Source: Neptunomonas antarctica (GTDB lineage Bacteria > Pseudomonadota > Gammaproteobacteria > Pseudomonadales > Balneatricaceae). Taken from it: DNA of 64,000 nucleotides. The first letter of the stretch is position 1; each line of letters begins with the position of its first letter. The stretch covers positions 116,736 through 180,735 of the forward strand of contig NZ_LJSI01000050.1 of assembly GCF_001305295.1 (NCBI RefSeq), written 5' to 3'. This document shows positions 9,201 to 19,600 of this stretch, one piece after another. The notes below the pieces were generated by a model. The model saw only the letters and a program-made list of their open reading frames with translations. It had not been told where the DNA came from and made no database searches. Made by a program: the position numbers and the translations under genes.

Positions 9201-9372
9201 AAGACAAACACAACTTGATGTATTGAAAAGCATGCACTGTGAAGTATTTCAGGGCTACTATTTTTATAAACCTATGCCTGTAGAAAAGGTTACCGCTTTA
9301 TTGTCCCTTTTGTGTCAACCGACGCCTCAAGAAGATGTGGCTGCTTTAGTGTCCAATGATGTGCGTGTATAA
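6280..9372 (+). CDS. Ammonium transporter-like sensor with PAS, GGDEF and EAL domains
   Basis: About 1030 residues. Residues 1-390 form an Amt/Rh channel domain (about 11 membrane helices). It keeps both pore histidines: His161 in TVVHSVGG and His312 in PAHLLAGIWGT, with the AmtB-like spacing of about 150, plus the Asp of DFAGST. A linker with HAMP-like character leads to a PAS domain (about 465-580), a GGDEF domain with an intact GGDEF motif at 665-669, and an EAL domain with intact EAL at 793-795 and DDFGTGYSSL. Both c-di-GMP synthesis and hydrolysis are therefore plausible. The inferred role is ammonium sensing with c-di-GMP output at the inner membrane. The start at 6280 follows GAGG and gives the usual Amt N-terminus (EHNIWLLFSTVLVFFMQAGF). 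No glnK neighbour is present. Confidence 0.92.
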   Translation: MEHNIWLLFSTVLVFFMQAGFLCLETGRTRSKNSINVAAKNIADFLLSAALFWLVGFGLMFGSDYWGIVGFSDFFFGETQSANQICFFLFQTMFCGTAATLASGAVAERMTFNGYLCITVILSLLIYPITGHWAWASAYGGQQGWLQAAGFVDFAGSTVVHSVGGWVALAAVIIIGPRIGRFKGGRLPQGSNLPMSALGTLLIWIGWFGFNGGSTLLLNEQVPLILLNTTVAAVFGGLCAVCFYYLKHGYFDVAEMLNGIIGGLVGITASCYAVSPVEAAVIGGISGGVVFYGSRLMADLGLDDAIGVVPAHLLAGIWGTLAVAVFGDAEILATGLSFWQQLGVQLLGITSIGAYSFILSYLLIRILNNFVPLRVSAADEERGLNVSEHNANTELVGLLSSMHQQQIEGDFTLPVPEEPFTEVGQIAKSYNQVISRVQLEISERDSAINQFQASEKRKSAILDSSMDCIVSVDKHGNIIEFNPAAERTFGCLKSHVQGRNFFLMFLMVKDQKQAIDSLQQMFTLSQGLLLNRRNTMQLQRSSEHVFPAEITITTTPLNNGISIEYTLHIRDVTRQNKLQARLKFLAYRDPLTSLYNRTFLMEQLLEALTKAEQHGLSVALLFLDLDKFKKINDSLGHKAGDELLCEVARRLNRVCRETDVVARWGGDEFIVLMRGKIDPKLAADRAENILQVMRQSVEIQGKKFTIPTSIGVTLSVGSEFSADKMIQHADIAMYCAKQNGRDNYQIFEPAMAQLVSKNIIYENEMRQNLDSPQFYLVYQPKVCLHKSNVVGFEALLRWAHPVEGLISPSDFIPIAEESNLIIEVGEKVINDCLAQLYEWRKQGLNIVPISVNLSGKHLMSNELIPFINKQLSYYGIEGHYLEIEITEGVLVHDIERCIEVMAEIKSLNIKISVDDFGTGYSSLSYLKRLPVDILKIDQSFVQECDATEEDRQICATIINLAQNLDLSIVAEGVERQTQLDVLKSMHCEVFQGYYFYKPMPVEKVTALLSLLCQPTPQEDVAALVSNDVRV

Positions 9373-9462
9373 ATCAGTTTTGCGTAGCATTTGTTGGAAG
9401 AACCGGTATTAAAGGCACAATGAAATTTATGTTGTTTTCGCTAATATCTGGAAAGTAAAACT

Positions 9463-9500
9463 ATCAGGTGGTGTATTCCTTTATGAATGCACCACCTGAT
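9463..9500 (-). terminator. Convergent (probably bidirectional) terminator after metH
   Basis: Sixteen-base arms at 9463-9478 and 9485-9500 pair fully if one G-U wobble is allowed, with a 6-nt loop. On the minus strand the stem is followed by GATAGTTTTACTTT, a T-rich tail fitting the 3' end of metH. It sits between the convergent Amt fusion and metH genes and may stop both. Confidence 0.75.
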
Positions 9501-9546
9501 TGAGGATTAATGATCGCTAACTGAACAAAAGCTAACGTAATAAAAT

Positions 9547-12500
9547 CTAGTTTTCCTCTGGTTCATATCCCAAATTTGGCGATAACCAACGTTCTGCTAC
9601 ACGCATCTCCATGCCGGTACGTTTCGCATAGTTGTTAACCTGATCTTCGCCAATTTTAGCTACACCAAAATAGGTAGCTTCAGGATGGCTGAAATACCAG
9701 CCGCTCACCGCTGCTGTTGGCAGCATTGCGTAGGATTCGGTGATGGTGATTCCTACACGGGCTTCAACATCTAATAGCTCCCACAGCAAACCTTTTTCAG
9801 TATGATCGGGGCAGGCCGGATAGCCAGGAGCAGGTCGGATACCCTGATATTTCTCTTTGATTAACTCCGCATTATTCAGATTTTCATCAGCGCCATAGCC
9901 CCAGCTCTCTTTACGCACCATTGCGTGCAGATATTCGGCAAAGGCTTCTGCCAAACGGTCAGCCAGTGCTTTCACCATAATGCTGTGATAGTCATCATGG
10001 TCGGCTTCATAGATGGCCGCCAGTTCGTCAACACCAAAGCCCGTGGTTACCGCAAAGGCGCCGTAATAGTCGGCTTTGCCACTATCTTTAGGCGCAATAA
10101 AGTCGGTCAGACACATATGCTTTTTGCCGGCAATCTTTTCTGTTTGCTGGCGCAGATGATGCAACGTCATTAAGACTTCTGAGCGCGTGTCATCGGTATA
10201 CAGCTCAATATCATCATCATTAATACTGTTGGCCGGAAACAGCCCATAAACGGCACGTGCAGTCAGCTTCTGGTTATTGATCAAATCATCAAGTACCCGC
10301 TGAGCATCAGCAAACAGTTTGGTGGCTTCTTCGCCGACCACTTCATCCGTGAGGATGCGTGGATAACGTCCGGCCAGTTCCCATGACTGGAAAAAAGGGG
10401 TCCAGTCGATGTAGTCCCGCAGAAGATTCAGATCCAGTCCATCAATTACCTGAATACCTAACTGTTTAGGTACCGGTGGGGTGTAGCTGTCCCAGTCTAT
10501 AGCGAATTTATTAGCACGCGCGGTGTTAATAGGCACCCGACGTTTTTCAGTTTGGCGAGCCGCATGACGGTCACGTGCTGCTTGATAATCCTCTTGTATC
10601 TCTTTGATATATCGTGCTTTTCTGTCTTTAGATAATAGCGAAGAGGCAACGCCGACAGCACGAGATGCATTGGTTACATGTACCACCTGATCACGTTTAA
10701 AAGCAGGTTCAATTTTAACGGCAGTATGTGCTTTTGAGGTGGTCGCGCCGCCAATCATTAAGGGGATGCTAAAGCCCTGACGTTCCATTTCTCTGGCAAC
10801 ATGTACCATCTCATCCAGTGACGGCGTAATCAGGCCGGAAAGGCCGATCAGATCTGCATTGGCTTCTCTTGCTGTAGTCAGAATTTTCTCTGCTGACACC
10901 ATCACGCCGAGATCGATAATCTCAAAATTATTACATTGCAGTACCACGCCAACGATATTTTTACCGATATCGTGTACATCACCTTTGACGGTCGCCATTA
11001 CGACTTTACCCGCCGATGTTGATTCATTGTCGGCTTTACTGGCTTCGATAAATGGCATCAGATAAGCCACGGCTTTTTTCATGACGCGAGCCGATTTTAC
11101 AACCTGAGGCAGAAACATCTTGCCGGACCCAAACAGGTCGCCAACAATACTCATGCCGTCCATTAACGGGCCTTCTATTACCTGAATAGGGCGCTCGTAG
11201 TTTTGGCGGCACTCTTCTACATCGGCATCAATGAAGTCTGTAATCCCTTTAACCAGAGAATGGGATAACCGCTGGTTTACATCCCATGAACGCCATTCCT
11301 GCGTTTCGGGTGCTTTTTCTGCTGATCCATCATCACGATAATTATCCGCAACGGCCAGCAGGCGTTCGGTGGAGTCTGGGCGACGGTTCTGGATAACATC
11401 CTCCACCAGCTCTTTCAACTCAGCGGGCAGGTCATCATAAATTGCCAGTTGTCCGGCGTTGACGATCCCCATGTCCATGCCTTGTTGAATGGCATGATAA
11501 AGAAAGACGCAGTGAATCGCTTCGCGTATCGGATTATTACCCCGGAACGAAAATGAAACGTTAGACACGCCCCCTGAAATCTTAGCGTAAGGCAGGTTCT
11601 TTTTGATCCATCCCGTTGCTTCAATGAAGTCAACGGCATAGTTATTGTGCTCATCAATGCCGGTGGCAATAGCAAAGATGTTGGGGTCAAAAATAATGTC
11701 TTCAGGTGGAAAACCAATTTCATCAACCAAAATACGATAGGATTCAGCACAGATTTCAATTTTACGTGCGCGGGTATCGGCCTGGCCCACTTCGTCAAAG
11801 GCCATCACAATAACGGCTGCACCGTAACGACGTACTAACTTAGCCTGTGCTTTAAACTTTTCAACGCCTTCTTTCATTGATATAGAGTTAACGATCCCTT
11901 TGCCCTGAATACACTTGAGGCCAGCTTCTATCACTTCCCATTTTGAAGAATCAATCATGATAGGCACGCGAGAGATATCAGGTTCGCAGGCAATCAGTTT
12001 CAAAAAGCGCTCCATCGCCGCTTCTGAATCCAACATGCCTTCATCCATGTTGATATCAATAATCTGCGCACCGTTTTCAACCTGTTGGCGGGCTACAGAC
12101 AGTGCTGTTTCATAATCGCCTTCTTTAATCAGGCGTTTAAAGGCTGCTGATCCGGTAACGTTGGTGCGCTCCCCGACGTTTACAAATAACGTGTCGGCTC
12201 CCACCTGCATGGGTTCTAAACCCGCTAAGCGCATTTCGACAGGTAAATCGGGGATTAGGCGGGGAGGGTGCTTCTCCACAGCTTCGCGAATCACACGGAT
12301 ATGTTCTGGTGTTGTACCGCAGCAACCACCAACAATGTTCAAAAAGCCAGAAGCGGCCCACTCGCCAATCTCATCGGCCATCTCTTCCGGGGATTCGTCA
12401 TATTCGCCAAAGGCATTTGGTAAACCGGCGTTGGGATGAGCAGATACATGGCATTGTGCAATACGCGAAAGCTCTCCAATATACTGGCGAAGTTCTTTTG

Positions 12501-13254
12501 GGCCGAGTGCGCAGTTTAGCCCGATAGAAATAGGGTTGGCATGGCGCACTGAGTTCCAGAAGGCCTCTGTTGTCTGGCCAGAAAGAGTACGGCCCGACGC
12601 ATCGGTAATCGTGCCAGAGATCATCACCGGTACACGTAAGTTATGATCATCAAAATATTGTTCAACCGCATAGATGGCGGCTTTAGCGTTGAGTGTATCA
12701 AACACCGTCTCAATCAGAATAATATCCGATCCGCCTTCCAGTAAACCGTCAATCGACTCTGTGTAAGCTTCAACCAATTCATCAAAGCTGACATTGCGAT
12801 AGCCAGGATCATTAACATCCGGCGAGATAGAGCAGGTGCGGTTAGTAGGGCCAAGCACGCCGGCCACATAACGTGGACGATCCGGCGTTTCAGCGGTGGC
12901 TTCATCACAGGCGGCGCGTGCGAGTCGGGCTGCTTGCAGATTTATCTCACGGCTGAGTGATTCCATGTTGTAATCAGCCATGGCTATCGGCGTAGCGTTA
13001 AACGTATTGGTTTCGATGATATCGGCACCGGCATCTAAATAGTCGCGGTGAAGATCTTTGACGATCTTGGGCTGGGTCAGAACCAGCAGGTCGTTGTTAC
13101 CTTTGACATCAGAAGCCCAATCGGCAAAACGCTCACCCCGATAGTCAGCTTCTTCCAGTTTGCATCCCTGGATCATCGTCCCCATGCCCCCATCAAGAAT
13201 CAGGATGCGTTGCTGGAGTGCTGCCTCGAGTTGTTGTGCAATCGTTTGTGCCAT
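9547..13254 (-). CDS. metH: Cobalamin-dependent methionine synthase MetH
   Basis: 1235 residues, the usual full length. It transfers a methyl group from 5-methyltetrahydrofolate to homocysteine through methylcobalamin, in the cytosol. Domains in order: homocysteine-binding domain with zinc ligands Cys248 (GLNCALG), Cys311 and Cys312 ([10 protein letters not shown]); pterin-binding domain (about 355-620); cap and cobalamin-binding domain with cobalt ligand His761 in [10 protein letters not shown]; and the C-terminal SAM-binding reactivation domain ([15 protein letters not shown]). All key residues are intact. It is a single-gene unit with a terminator downstream and a MetR-type operator upstream. 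I saw no recognisable cobalamin riboswitch before it. Confidence 0.98.
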   Translation of the reverse strand: MAQTIAQQLEAALQQRILILDGGMGTMIQGCKLEEADYRGERFADWASDVKGNNDLLVLTQPKIVKDLHRDYLDAGADIIETNTFNATPIAMADYNMESLSREINLQAARLARAACDEATAETPDRPRYVAGVLGPTNRTCSISPDVNDPGYRNVSFDELVEAYTESIDGLLEGGSDIILIETVFDTLNAKAAIYAVEQYFDDHNLRVPVMISGTITDASGRTLSGQTTEAFWNSVRHANPISIGLNCALGPKELRQYIGELSRIAQCHVSAHPNAGLPNAFGEYDESPEEMADEIGEWAASGFLNIVGGCCGTTPEHIRVIREAVEKHPPRLIPDLPVEMRLAGLEPMQVGADTLFVNVGERTNVTGSAAFKRLIKEGDYETALSVARQQVENGAQIIDINMDEGMLDSEAAMERFLKLIACEPDISRVPIMIDSSKWEVIEAGLKCIQGKGIVNSISMKEGVEKFKAQAKLVRRYGAAVIVMAFDEVGQADTRARKIEICAESYRILVDEIGFPPEDIIFDPNIFAIATGIDEHNNYAVDFIEATGWIKKNLPYAKISGGVSNVSFSFRGNNPIREAIHCVFLYHAIQQGMDMGIVNAGQLAIYDDLPAELKELVEDVIQNRRPDSTERLLAVADNYRDDGSAEKAPETQEWRSWDVNQRLSHSLVKGITDFIDADVEECRQNYERPIQVIEGPLMDGMSIVGDLFGSGKMFLPQVVKSARVMKKAVAYLMPFIEASKADNESTSAGKVVMATVKGDVHDIGKNIVGVVLQCNNFEIIDLGVMVSAEKILTTAREANADLIGLSGLITPSLDEMVHVAREMERQGFSIPLMIGGATTSKAHTAVKIEPAFKRDQVVHVTNASRAVGVASSLLSKDRKARYIKEIQEDYQAARDRHAARQTEKRRVPINTARANKFAIDWDSYTPPVPKQLGIQVIDGLDLNLLRDYIDWTPFFQSWELAGRYPRILTDEVVGEEATKLFADAQRVLDDLINNQKLTARAVYGLFPANSINDDDIELYTDDTRSEVLMTLHHLRQQTEKIAGKKHMCLTDFIAPKDSGKADYYGAFAVTTGFGVDELAAIYEADHDDYHSIMVKALADRLAEAFAEYLHAMVRKESWGYGADENLNNAELIKEKYQGIRPAPGYPACPDHTEKGLLWELLDVEARVGITITESYAMLPTAAVSGWYFSHPEATYFGVAKIGEDQVNNYAKRTGMEMRVAERWLSPNLGYEPEEN

Positions 13255-13339
13255 CGAATACTACCCAATACCATTAAGAAAAGTTCACCATGATAAAGCA
13301 AAATACGATTGAATTTACTGAGATCATTTCAATTAAACG

Positions 13340-13352
13340 TGAATGGTGTTCA
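13340..13352. promoter_or_regulatory. MetR-type operator upstream of metH
   Basis: The sequence TGAATGGTGTTCA is an exact match to the known MetR (LysR-family) consensus TGAA-N5-TTCA. It lies about 86 nt upstream of the metH start, a normal distance for activation. MetR with homocysteine regulates metE and metH in enteric bacteria; that this organism carries MetR is inferred. Confidence 0.65.
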
Positions 13353-13462
13353 TGCAAAAGCAAAATTTGGTTGTATTTGATTAATGAATGTTGAATCCCG
13401 GCACAAAAATCATTTTTTAGCCGTGCGGTATCTCAGATAAAGCGCGTCTAACGAATTGCCTA

Positions 13463-13936
13463 TTAATATTCTTCATTATTATTAATCTTTGCGTTCCATG
13501 CTGTATTCGCTTGCTGTTGGTAGGACTTCCAATCTCCGTTTAACCAGCGCTGACGGCCTTGTTCTGCATAGAAAAAGTGCAGCTTATCACCAAAAAATTC
13601 CCATACCGTACCGTCTGTATTGATCAGCCCCTCGCCAAGACTAAGTGCGTTTGAGCAAAAACCATTGTATTGAGGGCGATAGCGTTCGGGTTCCGCTGCA
13701 AATTTATCGGCAGATGCTTGCGATGCGAATAGCCATGTCGCATTTTTCCAATCAACCGCAAAGCGTTTATCGCCTGCGACTTCTTTATGCTGAGTACGGG
13801 CTTCGGGTGAGTAGTACTCAACGCTGTCGTGTCCACCAATGGCTGTAGATCCCCAATAGCTTTTGCTAACGGGTTCGCCTGCAAAGCTTATGCTGTTAGC
13901 GAGTATAAGAATGAGTGCTGTTAGAAATTTAATCAT
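13463..13936 (-). CDS. Secreted YHS-domain protein
   Basis: About 157 residues. The start at 13936 is preceded by AAGGA and gives a good signal peptide (MIKFLTALILILANSISFAG). The mature part carries one YHS domain: GGHDSVEYYSPEA, then DWKNATWLFASQASADKFAAEPERYRPQYNGFCSNALS. YHS domains are short and often metal-associated, named for a Tyr-His-Ser motif; no specific reaction is known for this class of small periplasmic proteins. It resembles the YHS protein at 39960-40424 in layout, so the genome carries at least two. Its gene is separated from metH by about 200 nt. Confidence 0.8.
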   Translation of the reverse strand: MIKFLTALILILANSISFAGEPVSKSYWGSTAIGGHDSVEYYSPEARTQHKEVAGDKRFAVDWKNATWLFASQASADKFAAEPERYRPQYNGFCSNALSLGEGLINTDGTVWEFFGDKLHFFYAEQGRQRWLNGDWKSYQQQANTAWNAKINNNEEY

Positions 13937-14263
13937 GAGATTTTCCTTGATATGAGTGCATCTCAAGCACTAGATTCTAAATCTATCTAGTCTGCATACG
14001 CTTTAAAACAGACAAGCAACCCCTGTGATAGTTCAGCTCAATAGTTTAGCTAAATAGTCGTTACTGGTGAGTGAATGCCAGTATTAACCAATAAGAATAT
14101 ATAAGTTGTTTTGCTGGTCTGTTTATTGCTAGATTATAGCAAGAGGGTGATGTTTGTTGGTTTAGAGCCCTTTTTTGGTGATCAATAGTTTTCCGGTGCG
14201 CCAATTTAGTGCGTGCTGAGAGAAGTTGATTGGTACAGGTATAATAAATAGGCCGTATCTATT
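13937..14263. other. Intergenic region upstream of the ATP-grasp cluster
   Basis: This 327-base divergent spacer has no coding potential I can support. A TATAAT hexamer occurs at 14240-14245, but it has no convincing -35 and leaves a very short leader before the ATG at 14264. The promoter of the ATP-grasp cluster probably lies here, but I cannot place it firmly. Confidence 0.35.
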
Positions 14264-15727
14264 ATGAGTATCGATTGGAAACAGTATGATTCTAATAACT
14301 TTTTTGATGAGTTGATTGGAGATAATGGCATTCCCAGAGCATCAGCCGAACGGCTGGTAGAGCACCTTGAATCCTTGGAAGAGGGTGAGCTTGAGTCGCG
14401 TAAGCAAATGGCTGAAGCTACAATTCAGGAAATGGGTGTCAGTTTTACCGTTTATACAGAAGAGGGGAATATTGACCGCGCATGGCCGTTTGATATCATC
14501 CCACGCACTATCTCGGCTCAGCAGTGGGAGCGTACCGCTGCCGGACTTAAACAGCGGCTAAAAGCACTGAATATGTTTATCGGTGACCTTTATGATAAGC
14601 AACAGATCATTAAGGACGGCGTAATCCCAGCGCACATCGTTCTTGAATCTAAAAACTTTCGTCCAGAGTGTATCGGTATTAAGCCAGCTCATGGAGTCTG
14701 GGCGCACATCTGCGGAACTGATTTGGTGCGTGATTCAGATGGTGAGTTTTATGTGCTGGAAGATAATCTTCGGGTACCATCGGGTGTTGCTTATATGCTC
14801 GAAAACCGAGCGATTACTAAGCGAGTTCTGCCTGAACTATTTCAGAAAGAGGCTATCCAGTCTATAACTGATTACCCAGCCAGATTGTTTGATACGCTTG
14901 TGTCGATCTCTCCACGTAAAATCAAACGTCCGGAGATTGTTGTTCTGACGCCAGGTATATTTAACTCCGCTTATTTTGAGCATGCTTATCTGGCTCAACA
15001 GATGGGAACAGAGTTAGTCGAGGGCAGTGATCTGGTCGTGGGTAAAGATGATTGTGTCTATATGCGCACAATCGCCGGGCTTGAGCGAGTTGATGTTATC
15101 TATCGTCGTATAGATGATCTGTTCCTTGACCCGGAAATGTTCCAGAAAGATTCTGTGTTAGGAGTGCCGGGGCTAATGCGTGCCTGGCAGGCTGGTAATG
15201 TCGCATTGGCCAATGCTCCCGGTGCCGGTGTCGCAGACGATAAAGTGGTTTATGCCTATGTGCCCGATATTATCCGTTACTATCTGAAAGAAGAGCCGTT
15301 AATTAAAAATGTTAAAACCTACCTGTGTGATGACCCTGAGCAGCGTCAATATGTGATTGAACATATTAGCGAGCTTGTTATTAAACCCGCTAACGAATCG
15401 GGTGGTTATGGCATGCTGATTGGGCCTCATTCGACGAAGAAAGAGCAAGCCCAGTTTATTAAGTTGATCAACGCTGATCCTCGCAACTATGTTGCTCAGC
15501 CGACACTGGCTTTATCGACTGCACCCACATTAGTGGGTAAAGATCTCGCTGAACCGCGCCATCTGGATCTTCGTCCATTTGTTCTACAGGGAAAAAATAG
15601 CTATGTGACCACCGGTGGTTTAACGCGTGTAGCGATGAAGAAGGGGTCTTTAGTGGTCAATTCTTCCCAAGGTGGTGGTAGTAAAGATACCTGGATCGTT
15701 AATGGAGGTGATGCCGATGCTATCTAA
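14264..15727 (+). CDS. Circularly permuted ATP-grasp protein (stand-alone form)
   Basis: 487 residues, matching the circularly permuted ATP-grasp type 2 family: AWPFDIIPRTISAQQW, VLEDNLRVPSGVAYMLENR, VVLTPGIFNSAYFEHAYLAQQMG, ERVDVIYRRIDDLFLDPE and VIKPANESGGYGMLIGP. Such proteins are predicted COOH-NH2 ligases that build small peptides or modify proteins. Their substrates are unknown. It is followed by an alpha-E protein whose start overlaps its last codons, and then by a transglutaminase-DUF2126 protein, the usual gene order. The C-terminal TRVAMKKGSLVVNSSQGGGSKDTWI is also family-typical. A homologous domain occurs in the fused protein at 20068-22629. Confidence 0.88.
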   Translation: MSIDWKQYDSNNFFDELIGDNGIPRASAERLVEHLESLEEGELESRKQMAEATIQEMGVSFTVYTEEGNIDRAWPFDIIPRTISAQQWERTAAGLKQRLKALNMFIGDLYDKQQIIKDGVIPAHIVLESKNFRPECIGIKPAHGVWAHICGTDLVRDSDGEFYVLEDNLRVPSGVAYMLENRAITKRVLPELFQKEAIQSITDYPARLFDTLVSISPRKIKRPEIVVLTPGIFNSAYFEHAYLAQQMGTELVEGSDLVVGKDDCVYMRTIAGLERVDVIYRRIDDLFLDPEMFQKDSVLGVPGLMRAWQAGNVALANAPGAGVADDKVVYAYVPDIIRYYLKEEPLIKNVKTYLCDDPEQRQYVIEHISELVIKPANESGGYGMLIGPHSTKKEQAQFIKLINADPRNYVAQPTLALSTAPTLVGKDLAEPRHLDLRPFVLQGKNSYVTTGGLTRVAMKKGSLVVNSSQGGGSKDTWIVNGGDADAI

Positions 15728-16661
15728 AGTAGCTGAGAGACTATACTGGACTGCTCGTCATCTTGAGCGTGTTGAAAGCACCGCACGGCTAGTCTCCGTG
15801 TATGATAGCTTGCTGTTTGATCTGCCCAATGATTTAGATATCAGTTGGTATAACCTGGTGACTCTTAACAGCGCAGACGACTTATTTGCAGAGCGCTATA
15901 AAAACCGCGATGAGCGTAATGTCGTTAAATTTTTACTCGCTGATGATACTAATCCTTCATCGATGCTATCAGCATTAAAAATGGTACGTGAAAACGTGCG
16001 GACTACACGCGATGTATTGCCGCAGGAAAGCTGGGAAATGGTCAACGAGTTGTATATTTTTGCTAATGAGAATATACAGCAGGGCATTAATCGTAGTGCG
16101 CGCCATGAGTTTCTCAATAAGATGGTCAAAGGCTGTCAGCAGATTAATGGATTGCTGATGGGCACTATGTGCCGTGATGCTTCCTGGCAGTTTCTGCGCT
16201 TAGGTCGCAACTTAGAGCGGGCCGATATGATGACACGGCTATTGGATGCGGGTGCTGCAGCACAGATACAGGGTGAAGCTGAAACGCATGTGCTTATCAG
16301 CCAGATTGTCTGGGGTAATGTGCTACGTTCCAGCTCTGCAGAACTTAGTTATCGTCGTACTATGAGAAGCGCCGTTCACGAAAGTGATGTGGCAGAGTTC
16401 TTATTGGAAGATCCATATTTTCCGCGTAGTTTACACTTCTGCCTTAGCAGTATGCTAAGTGCCATTAAAGATTTACCGAATAATGCCAAGGCCAAAACTG
16501 CATTGCAAAAAGCCTCCAAGGTTCACTTTGAATTGGATGAAAGCAAAAGACTTGGTGTTGAGTTTCGTGAATACCTCAATCAGCAGCAACTTAATCTTAA
16601 CGATATGCACCAGATGTTTAATGAAACCTGGTTTGCGATAATTCAGAGAGGTTCAGAATGA
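15717..16661 (+). CDS. Alpha-E domain protein
   Basis: About 314 mostly helical residues beginning MLSKVAERLYWTARHLERVESTARL, the standard start of the alpha-E family (named for conserved glutamates). The start at 15717 follows GGAGG and overlaps the end of the ATP-grasp gene by 11 nt; an in-frame codon at 15672 would put the start inside that gene without need. The family is always linked to circularly permuted ATP-grasp genes. Its catalytic or binding role is not established. The stop overlaps the next start (ATGA). Confidence 0.87.
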   Translation: MLSKVAERLYWTARHLERVESTARLVSVYDSLLFDLPNDLDISWYNLVTLNSADDLFAERYKNRDERNVVKFLLADDTNPSSMLSALKMVRENVRTTRDVLPQESWEMVNELYIFANENIQQGINRSARHEFLNKMVKGCQQINGLLMGTMCRDASWQFLRLGRNLERADMMTRLLDAGAAAQIQGEAETHVLISQIVWGNVLRSSSAELSYRRTMRSAVHESDVAEFLLEDPYFPRSLHFCLSSMLSAIKDLPNNAKAKTALQKASKVHFELDESKRLGVEFREYLNQQQLNLNDMHQMFNETWFAIIQRGSE

Positions 16662-19600
16662 CCATCCGTACCGCTATACACCATGTGACCGAATATAAAT
16701 TCGATCGTTTGGTTTCATTGTCTCCTCATGTGCTTCGATTGCGTCCAGCGGCGCATTGCAGAACACCGATTCAAGGCTACTCACTCAATATCAGCCCTAA
16801 AGATCACTTTATCAATTGGCAACAAGATCCTTTTGGTAATTTTTTAGCACGTATAGTTTTCCCTGAAAAGACCAGGCACTTGCGTATTGAAGTGGAAGTT
16901 ATTGCTGATTTGACGGTCATAAATCCGTTTGATTTCTTTGTAGAAGAATCGGCAGAAAATTTCCCGTTTAAATATGATAAGACCTTAAAAGAAGAACTAC
17001 ATCCTTATCTTGAAATTACTGATGATGGCCCTTTAATCCATGAATGGCTGAAGGGAGTATCGCGTGAGCCGATGCCGATCAATGATTTCCTGGTCGCCAT
17101 AAACCAACGGCTTCAAGGTGATATTGGTTATAATATTCGTATGGAGCCTGGTGTTCAGGCGTGTGACGAAACACTCAAGATAAAGAAAGGTTCGTGTCGC
17201 GATACGGGCTGGCTATTGGTACAGATTTTCCGTCATTTAGGTTTAGCGGCCCGCTTTACCTCCGGTTATCTGGTGCAGTTGACGTCAGATATTAAGTCTC
17301 TTGATGGTCCCTCAGGTCCTGAAAAAGATTTTACCGATCTGCATGCATGGTGTGAGGTTTATATTCCTGGCGCAGGCTGGGTGGGTATGGATCCAACCTC
17401 AGGTTTATTTGCCAGTGAAGGACATATTCCGCTAGCGTGTACGCCGTCACCCGGTTCTGCTGCACCTATTAGCGGTGGTATGGATAAATGCGAAGTCGCC
17501 TTTGACTACAGTAATGAAGTGGTTCGAATTCACGAAGACCCACGGGTTACTAAGCCGTACACTGAATCACAATGGAAGTGCATTGATGCGGTGGGTAAGG
17601 CCGTTGATAAACAACTGGATGATTTAGATGTACGTCTGACACAAGGTGGAGAGCCTACCTTTGTCTCAATCGATGATATGGATTCCGATCAGTGGAATAC
17701 CGGCGCTTTGGGTGAAGACAAACTGAGTCTATCCAATGACCTGCTGCTGCGGATGCGAGATAAGTTTGCTCCGGAAGGCTTTCTCCATTATGGACAGGGT
17801 AAATGGTATCCGGGCGAAGAATTACCGCGCTGGGCACTGGGGTGTTACTGGCGTACGGATGGTCAGCCTATATGGCGCAACAATGACCTGTTAGCACGCA
17901 TCGATAAAGATTATGGCGTTACGGTTAAAGAAGCAGAGAAATTTGCCCGCTCATTAACAAAACGTGCCGGGCTGCGCGCTAAATATCTGGTGCCGGCTTA
18001 TGAAGATACGCTTTACTATTTGTGGAGAGAGCAGTCGTTACCCGCGAATGTTGATCCGCGTAAATTGGATCTGAATGATGATCTTGAGCGTCAGAAATTA
18101 GCAAAAGTGTTAGAACAGGGCTTAGGCGATCCAATCGGTTACTGTCTGCCAATTGGATGGAACTACGCCACTGATCAATGGCGCTCTAGTCCATGGCCAT
18201 TACGTCGCGATACGTTGGAGCTGATTCCCGGTGATTCACCTATGGGATTCCGCTTGCCGTTGGACTCCTTGCCTAAAGTTGCAGAGGATGAGCGCGATGA
18301 TCCACAACCACGCGATCCTTTTGAACCAGTAGAAGCATTAGCAGATTCAGGTGAAAGTCTTAATCAGGCGCGTTGCGATAAAAAAGACTCGAAGTCTTCG
18401 GTTGATGTTGAAGTTGTTCGTACCACGCTATGTATCGAACCACGTGACGGTCGACTTTACTTATTCATGCCGCCAACGGAATACCTGGAACACTACGTAG
18501 CACTGATTGAGTTGATTGAAGAAACGGCGTTAGAGATGAATCTGCCGGTGGTCATAGAAGGATATGAGCCACCTAAAGACAGCCGTGTCAACTGCTTTAA
18601 AGTTACGCCTGATCCCGGTGTTATTGAAGTCAACATCCACCCGGCAGCGACCTGGAAGGATTTGGTCAATAATACTGAAGTCATTTATGAAGAAGCACGC
18701 CAGGCGCGTTTGTGTGCTGAAAAATTCATGATTGATGGTCGTCATACCGGTACCGGTGGTGGTAACCACATTACGCTGGGTGCCGCGAGTCCTACCGATA
18801 GTCCATTCCTGCGTCGTCCTGATTTGCTGCAAAGTTTTGTGACCTATTGGCAGCATCATCCGGGCCTTTCTTATCTATTCTCTGGCATGTTTATTGGTCC
18901 TACGAGCCAATCGCCACGAGTAGATGAAGGCCGTGATGAAATGTTGTACGAGCTTGAGGTAGCCTTCTCCCAGATGCCGGAAGGCGAAGTATGCGAGCCG
19001 TGGCTGGTTGATCGATTGATGCGCAACTTGTTGGTCGATATCACCGGTAATACGCATCGTTCAGAATTCTGTATCGATAAACTCTTTGCACCCGGATCAG
19101 CATCAGGTCGTCAGGGGCTATTAGAATTCCGTGGTTTTGAAATGCCACCGCATGCACGTATGTCATTGGTTCAGGCGCTATTGATACGCTGCTTAATGGT
19201 ACGTTTCTGGAAAGAGCCGTATAAGAAACCGCTGGTTCGCTGGGGTACAGAGCTGCACGACCGCTTCATGCTTCCACATTATGTATGGGAAGATTTGCGT
19301 GAAGTTGTTAATGACTTACAACAGCATGGTTTTCCATTCCAGTTAGATTGGCTGGCACCTTTCGAAGAGTTCCGCTTCCCTCATTATGGACGGGCGCAGA
19401 TAGGTGATACCCGCATCGAACTACGTTGGGCAATTGAGCCATGGCATGTTCTTGGCGAAGAGGTGAGTAGCTTCGGTACATCACGCTATGTTGATTCTTC
19501 AATGGAAAGACTGCAGGTCAAAGTAGATGGCATAACACCAGGCCGTTATGTGCTGGCATGTAATGGTCGTCGTATACCGCTTCGATCTACCGGCCAACAT

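Noticed and set aside
9547..13254. Long open frames on the opposite strand within metH and in other large genes
   Set aside because: They follow codon structure of the strongly conserved real genes and have no family features or translation signals.
13255..13462. Cobalamin riboswitch upstream of metH
   Set aside because: I could not find the conserved B12-box pattern; only the MetR site is supported.
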